17,863 bases of DNA from Bacteroidales bacterium GP2. Lineage in GTDB: Bacteria > Bacteroidota > Bacteroidia > Bacteroidales > Muribaculaceae. The stretch spans positions 1 through 17,863 of the forward strand of contig DAAJ01000014.1 of the NCBI GenBank assembly GCA_001701115.1, given 5' to 3'. Of this stretch, positions 1 through 5,622 are shown one piece after another. The notes beneath the pieces were generated by a model. That model saw only the letters and a list, made by a program, of their open reading frames with translations. It searched no databases and was not told the DNA's origin. A program made the translations under genes and the position numbers. Position 1 is the first letter of the stretch; each line of letters begins with the position of its first letter.

Positions 1-39
1 CGCCAGGAGCTCCAGACCCGTTTCGCAGACTACAGGTAA
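1..39 (+). CDS. Possible 3' end of an upstream gene (partial, unidentified)
   Basis: Frame 1 from the left edge is open for 12 codons, reads RQELQTRFADYR and stops at TAA 37-39. Another frame stops at 40-42, so the choice of frame is uncertain. In related Bacteroidales I would expect ssb near gldE, but this tail does not resemble the acidic DDLPF-type end of SSB. The terminator that follows at 102-140 supports a plus-strand gene ending here. No function can be assigned. Confidence 0.3.
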   Translation, partial: RQELQTRFADYR

Positions 40-101
40 GTAAGTTTTTAGCAGCCAGAAAGATATAGCATAACTAAAATTGGAGTTAGAATATAGCCAA
101 T

Positions 102-140
102 GGCGCGCGCCTCGTGAGAAGCGCGCGCTGTTTATTTTAT
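102..140 (+). terminator. Rho-independent terminator
   Basis: GCGCGCGC at 103-110 pairs perfectly with GCGCGCGC at 121-128 across a 10-nt loop, with a further G-T pair outside (102/129). A T-rich tract, TGTTTATTTTAT, follows. It lies after the end of the upstream gene and before the gldE promoter, so it probably insulates the gldE operon from read-through. The arms are self-complementary alternating GC. Confidence 0.8.
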
Positions 141-154
141 ATTGGATGAAAATG

Positions 155-184
155 TTGTGGATTGGAAGTTGTTGATTATCTTTG
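155..184 (+). promoter_or_regulatory. Bacteroidota-type promoter for the gldE operon
   Basis: TATCTTTG at 177-184 is a perfect match to the Bacteroidota -7 consensus TAnnTTTG. TTG at 155-157 lies exactly 19 bases upstream, where the -33 TTTG element belongs. Transcription would start near 190, giving a leader of about 50 nt before the TTG start codon at 242. No riboswitch-like structure is obvious in that leader. Confidence 0.65.
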
Positions 185-241
185 CGGTGTAAAAACGGGC
201 ATCCGGACGGTTGCCCTATTGTTTAACTAAAATATAAAGAA

Positions 242-1594
242 TTGGATATTGATCCTTTGCCAGCGGCAGATTGTGTTGCCGGCATCTTTTCTGCATTGTC
301 CGTCACTCTCCCCGAATCATTTGGACTCGGTCAGATAGTGGCTTTGGCGTGCGCTCTTGTGGCGCTTATTATTTCCGGCTTCGTGTCGGGTAGCGAAATA
401 GCTTTTTTCTCTTTGTCAGAGAGCCAGCTTGAGGAGCTTGAGGAGAGCAAGAATGGCGAGAGCATACTTAACATGGTTAGGAAGCCGGAGCGTCTTCTCG
501 CAACAATCCTGATTGCAAACAATCTTGTGAACGTGACTATCGTAGTGCTATGTAACTATGCGCTTGGTCCGGTGTTTGAGGAGATGAGCCCGGTGCTCAG
601 TTTCATTCTTCAGACTGTTATTCTCACTTTCCTTATTCTTCTGTTTGGTGAAATCTTGCCAAAACTTGTAGCCAACAGCGACAATATGCGTTGGGTGCGT
701 TTCGCTGTGTCAGGTGTGCGTGTTATGATGGGTCTTCTACGTCCTGTATCCTCGATGCTTGAAAGGAGCACGACTATTGTCAACAAGGTTGTCACCAAGA
801 AAGATGATGATGTGACCGCCGATGACTTGACGCAAGCGCTTGCTATAACGGATGTTCAGGCAGGTGATGATAAAGAGATGCTCGAAGGTATCTTGAAATT
901 CGGCGACACTACTGCAAGCGAGGTGATGACGCCACGCGTGGACATGACGACAATCGATGTTTCTGACACCTTTGACGAAGTGATGACTGTTGTGATTGAC
1001 ACTGGCTACAGTCGCTTGCCGGTGTGTGACGGTTCACAGGACAATATCCAGGGAGTGTTGTACTCACGAGACCTTTTGCCTTATATCGGCAAAGCTAAAT
1101 CTGATTTCAACTGGCGCAAACTGTTGCGCAAGCCTTATTTTGTGCCGGAAAGCCGCATGATTGATGACCTTCTGGAGGATTTCCGCCGCAGGAGGATACA
1201 CATGGCTATTGTTGTGGATGAATTTGGCGGCACGCAGGGCATTGTGACAATGGAGGATGTTCTTGAGGAGATTGTAGGCGATATTAACGACGAATATGAC
1301 GATGAGGAGAAAACCTACAAGAAACTGCCTGATGACACTTATGTATTTGAAGGCAAAACCCTCCTTGGTGATTTCTTCCGTGTGACCGGGCTTGATGAGG
1401 ATGACTATAAGGAGGTGGCGGAGGACAGCGAAACCCTTGCCGGAATGTTGCTTGCAATAAAGGGTGATTTCCCCAAAGAAAAGGAACCGCTGGTGTACGG
1501 GCGTTGCCGTTTCCTTATCCTGGACATAAATGGTCACCGCATTGCAAGCGTCCGTGTAAAGGTTATGCCTGAAATTCAAGAGCCCGCAAAGTGA
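242..1594 (+). CDS. gldE: GldE-like CNNM/CBS-domain membrane protein (CorC/HlyC family)
   Basis: This is a 450-aa inner-membrane protein of the DUF21-CBS-CorC family, named GldE in Bacteroidota. Hydrophobic DUF21 segments lie at about residues 28-56, 88-115 and 118-142, with family motifs SGSEIAFFSLSE and FGEILPKL. A CBS-domain pair follows at about 225-345 (VMTPRVDM opens the first), then a CorC/HlyC C-terminal domain at about 365-447. In gliding flavobacteria GldE supports gliding and can functionally compensate with GldD; in non-motile gut Bacteroidales its job is unproven and could involve ion transport or envelope assembly. The start must be TTG 242: the frame has a stop at 224-226 and no ATG for roughly the first 80 codons. 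It overlaps gldD by 4 bp. Confidence 0.9.
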   Translation: MDIDPLPAADCVAGIFSALSVTLPESFGLGQIVALACALVALIISGFVSGSEIAFFSLSESQLEELEESKNGESILNMVRKPERLLATILIANNLVNVTIVVLCNYALGPVFEEMSPVLSFILQTVILTFLILLFGEILPKLVANSDNMRWVRFAVSGVRVMMGLLRPVSSMLERSTTIVNKVVTKKDDDVTADDLTQALAITDVQAGDDKEMLEGILKFGDTTASEVMTPRVDMTTIDVSDTFDEVMTVVIDTGYSRLPVCDGSQDNIQGVLYSRDLLPYIGKAKSDFNWRKLLRKPYFVPESRMIDDLLEDFRRRRIHMAIVVDEFGGTQGIVTMEDVLEEIVGDINDEYDDEEKTYKKLPDDTYVFEGKTLLGDFFRVTGLDEDDYKEVAEDSETLAGMLLAIKGDFPKEKEPLVYGRCRFLILDINGHRIASVRVKVMPEIQEPAK

Positions 1595-2145
1595 AGAATT
1601 GCTTGTTCGCATTATTGCTGCTCGTTGCTGCATGCTCCTGTGTAAGGCATGAAAAAAATATGCCTCGCCCAAATGTTTTTCCCCGGATAGAAATATATGA
1701 CTCGGTTTACAAGCCTTTGACCGGTTTCCCTGTGAAATTTGAAATCAATGCCGGTGCAGTGGCTATCCCGGTTGAAGGCAACCGGTACAAGTGGTGGGAC
1801 GTGCGCTATCCCAAGTATAATGCAACCCTGCATCTTTCGGTCCTGTCATTTGATCCTTATAAGGAAGCCGATGTGGTGAAATCAAGAATTGAGCGAATGA
1901 TTATGAATATGGGGGAAGCTAAGGCTGCGGAGGAGGTATTTTTTTCCGCTGATTCGGTTTTTAAGGTTCTTCTTTTCCACGAGCCGGGATTTACTCCTAC
2001 TCCGGTGCAATTTGTCGCGTTAGGTCACGGTACCATTATCAACGGGGCATTTAGATTCAACACAGCAGGATTATCGCCGGATTCAGTCGCTCCTGTTGTA
2101 CGCTCCGTAGTGCGTGATATCAAGCATTCATTTGCAGCAGTATGA
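1591..2145 (+). CDS. gldD: GldD-like lipoprotein
   Basis: This encodes a 184-aa GldD-family lipoprotein. The N-terminus carries a short basic and hydrophobic signal ending in the lipobox VAAC, with Cys15 as the predicted lipidated residue, so it is probably anchored to a membrane facing the periplasm. The mature part has the Trp/Tyr-rich YKWWDVRYP stretch and FHEPGFTPTPVQF. The start codon is GTG at 1591, inside the gldE stop (GTGA overlap), which implies translational coupling. GldD is needed for gliding in Flavobacterium. Its retention beside gldE here, with no other gliding genes in view, suggests a more general envelope role; that is inference. Confidence 0.85.
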   Translation: MKNCLFALLLLVAACSCVRHEKNMPRPNVFPRIEIYDSVYKPLTGFPVKFEINAGAVAIPVEGNRYKWWDVRYPKYNATLHLSVLSFDPYKEADVVKSRIERMIMNMGEAKAAEEVFFSADSVFKVLLFHEPGFTPTPVQFVALGHGTIINGAFRFNTAGLSPDSVAPVVRSVVRDIKHSFAAV

Positions 2146-2624
2146 AACTTGTCGCACGCACACCTATATATAATGTGTATATGAAGCCGCTCTCCAGCCG
2201 GGGGCGTGAAGGAGAAAGTGCTACAATAGCATCAATGGTGCATGAGCTGTTTGGCGAATCAATCCTGTGCCACAAAGAGAATGGCGCACCGTTTATTGCT
2301 GGTTCGGAGAAGCAGATTTCTATCAGCCATGGAGCCGGATTTGCGGTTATTGCCATAAGTGATTATCCTATAGGGGTTGATATTGAAGCACCGAGAATAC
2401 AACTGGAGCGCATCCGCCATAAATTCATGCGTGACAGCGATGCCGCTGAAACGCTGCTGCACGCATGGACTGCCAAGGAAGCTGCTTTCAAAGCCGGGGG
2501 AGTGGATGGAGTGACTGTACACGATATAAGAGTGGATAATTGTAGGGCATTTGTGCCGGGGAGTGGTTGGAAAACCATAGATTTTTATGATTTTTGCGCC
2601 TACCTTATTGCTGTGGCGCATTAA
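2142..2624 (+). CDS. 4'-phosphopantetheinyl transferase superfamily protein
   Basis: This 160-aa protein should transfer 4'-phosphopantetheine from coenzyme A to a serine of a carrier protein. The magnesium-binding signature GVDIE is present (Asp80, Glu82), as is the second motif WTAKEAAFK (Trp109, Lys112, Glu113, Lys117). An SISHG stretch just upstream matches the conserved Ser-His before the first motif. It is shorter than a typical Sfp enzyme (about 220 aa), and closer in size to compact Bacteroidales versions. The start ATG overlaps the gldD stop (ATGA), so it is the third cistron of the gldE operon. The acceptor (fatty-acid ACP or another carrier) cannot be told from the window. Confidence 0.88.
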   Translation: MKLVARTPIYNVYMKPLSSRGREGESATIASMVHELFGESILCHKENGAPFIAGSEKQISISHGAGFAVIAISDYPIGVDIEAPRIQLERIRHKFMRDSDAAETLLHAWTAKEAAFKAGGVDGVTVHDIRVDNCRAFVPGSGWKTIDFYDFCAYLIAVAH

Positions 2625-2659
2625 AAAAGCATAAATCTGTGTAATATCGCCCAAGATTA

Positions 2660-2690
2660 TTGGCAGTGAGCCTAAAAGGCATTATCTTTG
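2660..2690 (+). promoter_or_regulatory. Bacteroidota-type promoter for the S24 regulator, with operator-like repeat
   Basis: TATCTTTG at 2683-2690 matches TAnnTTTG perfectly, and TTG at 2660-2662 sits 20 bases upstream. Transcription would start near 2697, about 26 nt before the ATG at 2723. The spacer holds an 11-bp interrupted palindrome, GCCTAAAAGGC (2670-2680), a plausible repressor site. TAATATC also occurs on both sides of the promoter (2642-2648 and 2698-2704). Confidence 0.6.
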
Positions 2691-2722
2691 TAAAATATAA
2701 TATCACTCCTATAACCAAAACT

Positions 2723-3418
2723 ATGCAAAAAGACTCAAATGATTTTACCAATGCAGTAACCCCGATTGACCGAATCAAGTTCCTTATCCGCAAAATGGGT
2801 GTTACCCAGGGTGAATTTGCCCGCCGTATCGGGCTTGACCCCACCAATATGTCAAAGCACATGAACGGCAAGCTCAAAATTACCGAAGGTCTCCTTAACA
2901 AGATCGTAGTTAATTTGGGCGTTTCCAAGAGATGGCTTAAAGATGGCACTGATGTGCCTTTCGGCAAAGCAGGGATGGCAGATTTCGATCCCCTTCGTCC
3001 CTCTTCCTCTCTTCCCGTTGCTGTGCCTATTTATGATGTTGACGTGGTTGCCGGAACAGAGGAATTATCCCAGATGTTTACCGACGACCGCATTATCGGT
3101 CATATCAGCATGCCGAGGCTCAAACGCAACGATGTGATTGTGAAAGTGAGCGGCGACAGCATGATGCCGGTAATCACTCCCGGCGGATATCTTGCAATTA
3201 ATCCACAAAATGACAATCGCAACATCTTTTGGGGGCAGATATACGTTATAGTGATGGACGACTACCGCCTGGTTAAATATCTGCGGAAGGCAGACAGTGA
3301 GGATAAGGTGCGGCTTGTCAGCGCAAATCCCGCCTATGACGACATGATTGTTAACCGCGATGAAATCAGGGCATTGTATCTGGTAGACGCAGTTATCAAT
3401 TGTGAGTTAAGATGTTAA
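2723..3418 (+). CDS. XRE-family transcriptional regulator with S24 (LexA-like) peptidase domain
   Basis: This is a 231-aa DNA-binding repressor of the LexA/CI type. A Cro/CI helix-turn-helix spans about residues 15-72 (VTQGEFARRIGLDPTNMSKH). The C-terminal S24 domain has the Ser146-Lys185 dyad (SGDSMMP and YRLVKYL). An Ala110-Gly111 pair lies in VVAGTEE, 36 residues before the serine, where LexA-type self-cleavage occurs. All key residues are intact, so RecA-stimulated autocleavage is possible but unproven. I chose ATG 2723 because the frame's earlier TTG at 2660 lies inside the promoter. The gene overlaps the TPR gene by 7 bp. Targets are unknown; autoregulation is the simplest guess. No prophage genes are nearby. 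Confidence 0.87.
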   Translation: MQKDSNDFTNAVTPIDRIKFLIRKMGVTQGEFARRIGLDPTNMSKHMNGKLKITEGLLNKIVVNLGVSKRWLKDGTDVPFGKAGMADFDPLRPSSSLPVAVPIYDVDVVAGTEELSQMFTDDRIIGHISMPRLKRNDVIVKVSGDSMMPVITPGGYLAINPQNDNRNIFWGQIYVIVMDDYRLVKYLRKADSEDKVRLVSANPAYDDMIVNRDEIRALYLVDAVINCELRC

Positions 3419-4146
3419 GAAGAATTTTATTACTATCGATTTTTGTAGCAGCCTACGCGTTGCGGGGTTATGCGGAAACACCGTATGACTCCGTAGCCGC
3501 GAAGGCTTCTCGTTTTTATGCGCAGAAAGAGTGGCGTAGTGCCCTGGCTATGTATTACCTGATGCTTGACCAGCATCCGAAAGTCTGCGACACTTACACC
3601 CGTGCGATTGCCGTTGCGGGGATTGCCAATGATGCCCCGGCACAGAAGCGGCTCACGGAAGCGGCTTTTGCCCATCGCATAGGCGTGGATTCGCTGTTCA
3701 ATGGGGTTGCGCAAGAATCCATAAGGCTTGGCAAGGCTGATATTTTTGAGAAATACCTTGAAAATGTGACTTCATACGAGCCTTGGTTGAAGAGGGTAGC
3801 AAGCGCGGGGTTGCTGAAGTATTTCCTTTTCCGGCACAATGGACCAGAAGCGGTGAAGTATGCGCGGCTTATGCTGGACGGCATGCCTAATGATGTCGGC
3901 TATATGTGTGATATGGCACAGGGTTATCTTGACTCAAACAATCTGCCGGAAGCCGAGGCGGTGTACCGTAAGGTGCTTGGGATAAAGCCGGACAATATGG
4001 AGGCTCTGCTATATCTGGGTAATGCCGCCCTTGACAAGGGTGATAAAAAAGCGGGCGCAGAATATCTGCGCCGCGCATTCGAGTTGTCTCCTACTCCTTA
4101 TCTTGAAAAGACTTTAAAAGAGCTTACAGTTCCAAGTCGCCGTTGA
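3412..4146 (+). CDS. Exported tetratricopeptide-repeat protein
   Basis: This encodes a 244-aa helical-repeat protein. Residues 1-21 look like a Sec signal peptide with likely cleavage after GYA, so it probably works in the periplasm. TPR-like helices are seen at about 32-55 (FYAQKEWRSALAMYYLML) and, most clearly, as two tandem repeats at about 163-231 (NNLPEAEAVYRKVLGIKPDN, then LGNAALDKGDKKAGAEYL). TPRs act as protein-docking scaffolds; no catalytic motif is visible. The ATG overlaps the end of the regulator gene by 7 bp, so the two are probably co-transcribed and translationally coupled. The 3' end overlaps the convergent dehydrogenase gene by 23 bp. The partner and the link to the regulator are unknown. 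Confidence 0.82.
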   Translation: MLRRILLLSIFVAAYALRGYAETPYDSVAAKASRFYAQKEWRSALAMYYLMLDQHPKVCDTYTRAIAVAGIANDAPAQKRLTEAAFAHRIGVDSLFNGVAQESIRLGKADIFEKYLENVTSYEPWLKRVASAGLLKYFLFRHNGPEAVKYARLMLDGMPNDVGYMCDMAQGYLDSNNLPEAEAVYRKVLGIKPDNMEALLYLGNAALDKGDKKAGAEYLRRAFELSPTPYLEKTLKELTVPSRR

Positions 4147-5320
4147 TGACTTCATGCCAGGGGAGTCCCTGAACCGGAAGCTGCTCCATGAACGGATCCG
4201 GGTCAAATTCCTCAACGTTGTGCACTCCCGGCTTATTCCATTTGCCGGTAAGGAACATCATTGCTCCAATCATAGCCGGTACGCCGGTGGTGTAGCTCAC
4301 CGCCTGCATGCCGGTTTCTTTATATGCTTCCTCGTGGCTGCAGTTGTTGTAGATATAGTAGGTCATTGGCTTGCCGTCTTTGCCGAGTCCGGCTATGCGG
4401 CATCCTATTGATGTTTCACCATGGTAATTTTCTCCAAGGTCCTGCGGGTTAGGCAACACAGCCTTGAGGAACTGCAGGGGCACGATTTTGGTGCCATTAT
4501 AATCCACTTCGTCAATGCGTGCCATGCCTATGTTCTGTATAACCCGCAGATGAGTGAGATATTCCTGCCCGAATGTCATCCAGAAGCGGGCACGCTTGAT
4601 TGAGGGGAAATTCTGCACAAGGCTTTCCAGCTCTTCGTGGTAAAGGAGATATGATTCCCTGCCGCCGATGTTGGGGTAGGTCAAGGTCTTGTGGATTTCC
4701 AGTGGACCTGTTGTTATCCATTCTCCCTCCTGCCAGTATCTGCCGTTCTGAGTGATTTCGCGGATATTGATTTCAGGGTTGAAGTTGGTAGCGAAAGCTT
4801 TTCCATGGTCGCCCGCATTGCAGTCAACAATATCGAGGGTTTCCATTTCGCTGAAATAATGTTTTGCCGCGTATGCGGTGAACACTCCGGACACTCCCGG
4901 GTCAAATCCGCAGCCAAGTATTGCGGTGAGACCTGCTTTCTCAAATTTTTCGCGGTATGCCCACTGCCATGAATATTCAAAATGAGCAACATCTTTGGGC
5001 TCGTAGTTTGCGGTATCAAGATAGTTGACTCCGCATGCAAGGCACGCCTCCATGATTGTGAGGTCTTGATAGGGGAGTGCCACATTGATTACCATTTCGG
5101 GCTTATGGCGGTTGAATAGCTCAATAAGCTGTTCAACACTGTCAGCGTCAACACTGTCAGTTGTGATACGCGGGCTGCCGATTGCCTTTGCAATGGCATC
5201 ACATTTGCTCTTTGTGCGTGAAGCGAGTACAATTTCGCTGAACACTTCCGGGTTCTGTGCGCATTTATATGCCACAACGGTGCCAACGCCCCCGGCTCCG
5301 ATAATTATAACTTTTGCCAT
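4124..5320 (-). CDS. Saccharopine dehydrogenase-family protein, probable carboxy(nor)spermidine dehydrogenase
   Basis: This 398-aa cytoplasmic oxidoreductase has an N-terminal Rossmann fold with the dinucleotide motif GAGGVG (Gly8, Gly10, Gly13). Family segments INVALPYQD, NYLDTANYE, GCGFDPGVSGVF and DCNAGDHG follow. These are typical of bacterial proteins annotated as saccharopine or carboxynorspermidine dehydrogenases. In gut Bacteroides the homologue reduces the Schiff base of aspartate semialdehyde and putrescine to carboxyspermidine, which a decarboxylase converts to spermidine. That role is inferred here; the decarboxylase gene is not in the window. Full saccharopine metabolism is less likely. 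The gene stands alone on the minus strand and its last 23 bp overlap the TPR gene. An internal 15-bp tandem repeat encodes DSVDA/DSVEQ. Confidence 0.85.
   Translation of the reverse strand: MAKVIIIGAGGVGTVVAYKCAQNPEVFSEIVLASRTKSKCDAIAKAIGSPRITTDSVDADSVEQLIELFNRHKPEMVINVALPYQDLTIMEACLACGVNYLDTANYEPKDVAHFEYSWQWAYREKFEKAGLTAILGCGFDPGVSGVFTAYAAKHYFSEMETLDIVDCNAGDHGKAFATNFNPEINIREITQNGRYWQEGEWITTGPLEIHKTLTYPNIGGRESYLLYHEELESLVQNFPSIKRARFWMTFGQEYLTHLRVIQNIGMARIDEVDYNGTKIVPLQFLKAVLPNPQDLGENYHGETSIGCRIAGLGKDGKPMTYYIYNNCSHEEAYKETGMQAVSYTTGVPAMIGAMMFLTGKWNKPGVHNVEEFDPDPFMEQLPVQGLPWHEVINGDLEL
5133..5160 (-). repeat. In-frame 15-bp tandem repeat in the dehydrogenase gene
   Basis: TCAACACTGTCAG occurs at 5133-5145 and again at 5148-5160, a 15-bp period with 13 identical bases. 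On the coding (minus) strand the copies encode DSVEQ and DSVDA, so the duplication keeps the frame and inserts five residues in a surface-type loop after the first Rossmann strands. It looks like a recent slippage duplication. Confidence 0.6.
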
Positions 5321-5371
5321 TAATAATTATAAGGTTATGGTTTTTTTATGCAAAAATGGTTATTTATCCGG

Positions 5372-5403
5372 CTAAGTTAGCGGTTTTGTGCCCTAAATGC
5401 AAA
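5372..5403 (-). promoter_or_regulatory. Candidate promoter for the minus-strand dehydrogenase gene
   Basis: On the minus strand TTTG (complement of 5400-5403) is followed after 20 bases by TAACTTAG (complement of 5372-5379), a near match to TAnnTTTG with one mismatch. Transcription would start near 5365, about 45 nt before the ATG whose first base is at 5320. A weaker alternative box, CATTTTTG, lies closer to the gene. Confidence 0.35.
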
Positions 5404-5421
5404 ATAGTAGGGAGGAATTTG

Positions 5422-5448
5422 ATGAAATTTACATTTGCAAACGGATGA
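5422..5448 (+). other. Eight-codon ORF with strong Shine-Dalgarno at the dcw head (leader peptide or mraZ relic?)
   Basis: ATG at 5422 opens MKFTFANG and stops at TGA 5446-5448. It is preceded by GGGAGG (5410-5415) with a 6-nt spacer, an unusually good ribosome-binding site for this lineage. It lies where mraZ normally starts the dcw cluster. MraZ proteins begin with a short Phe-x-Gly element, so this could be a truncated mraZ 5' end, but no MraZ-like DxKGR motif follows in any frame. It may equally be chance. Confidence 0.25.
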
Positions 5449-5462
5449 GGAGGGATGCGGAG
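5443..5462 (+). repeat. Tandem 10-bp repeat (GGATGAGGAG / GGATGCGGAG)
   Basis: Two head-to-tail copies differ at one base and sit in the upstream region of the dcw operon. A 10-bp period puts both copies on the same face of the helix, as in the short G-rich direct repeats bound by MraZ in other bacteria. The sequence itself does not exactly match known MraZ boxes, so a binding function is only a suggestion. Confidence 0.4.
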
Positions 5463-5569
5463 GTGGTATCTTGCTGATTTCCAGCAGTAGGGTTGCTCTC
5501 ACAAAAAATGAGTTATTAACATGTGAATTTTTTTAGAATTTAATTATGTAAATCATCCGTAAAATTCAC

Positions 5570-5577
5570 TAACTTTA
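5570..5577 (+). promoter_or_regulatory. Candidate -7 element of the dcw operon promoter
   Basis: TAACTTTA matches TAnnTTTG at all but the last base and would start transcription near 5584. No clear TTTG element lies 19-20 bases upstream. A start near 5584 favours translation of rsmH from ATG 5623 over TTG 5596, since the latter would leave almost no leader. TACATTTG at 5430-5437 is an alternative start that would give a leader of about 180 nt. Confidence 0.4.
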
Positions 5578-5622
5578 CAACGTCAAAAATCCTCATTGTC
5601 TAATCACCCTTATTTGCCTGCA

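Larger units (their letters stand above)
5321..5622. other. Divergent intergenic region between the dehydrogenase gene and rsmH
   Basis: This 302-bp AT-rich stretch holds no substantial ORF. It contains a candidate minus-strand promoter (5372-5403), an 8-codon ORF with a good ribosome-binding site (5422-5448), a perfect but -33-less TAnnTTTG box (TACATTTG, 5430-5437), a 10-bp tandem repeat (5443-5462), a small hairpin TGCTG-ATTTC-CAGCA (5472-5486) and a plus-strand -7-like box at 5570-5577. It is too short for a full-length mraZ (about 450 bp). Confidence 0.7.

Noticed and set aside
1064..1672. 202-aa minus-strand ORF opposite gldE/gldD
   Set aside because: It is antisense to a well-supported gene, has no family-like motifs and crosses a gene boundary.
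2660..2722. N-terminal extension of the S24 regulator from TTG 2660
   Set aside because: These codons overlap the perfect TAnnTTTG promoter and the predicted transcription start; ATG 2723 gives a normal XRE N-terminus.
4168..4176. Small CAGGG-GAGT-CCCTG hairpin just after the TPR gene as a terminator
   Set aside because: A short stem inside the coding region of the opposite gene, with no T-tract on either side.
4154..5375. Plus-strand ORFs opposite the dehydrogenase gene
   Set aside because: The minus-strand reading has a Rossmann motif and a full family-length protein; the plus ORFs are short and motif-free.
5472..5486. Hairpin TGCTG-ATTTC-CAGCA as a terminator or attenuator
   Set aside because: Only a 5-bp stem with no following T-tract; too weak to call.
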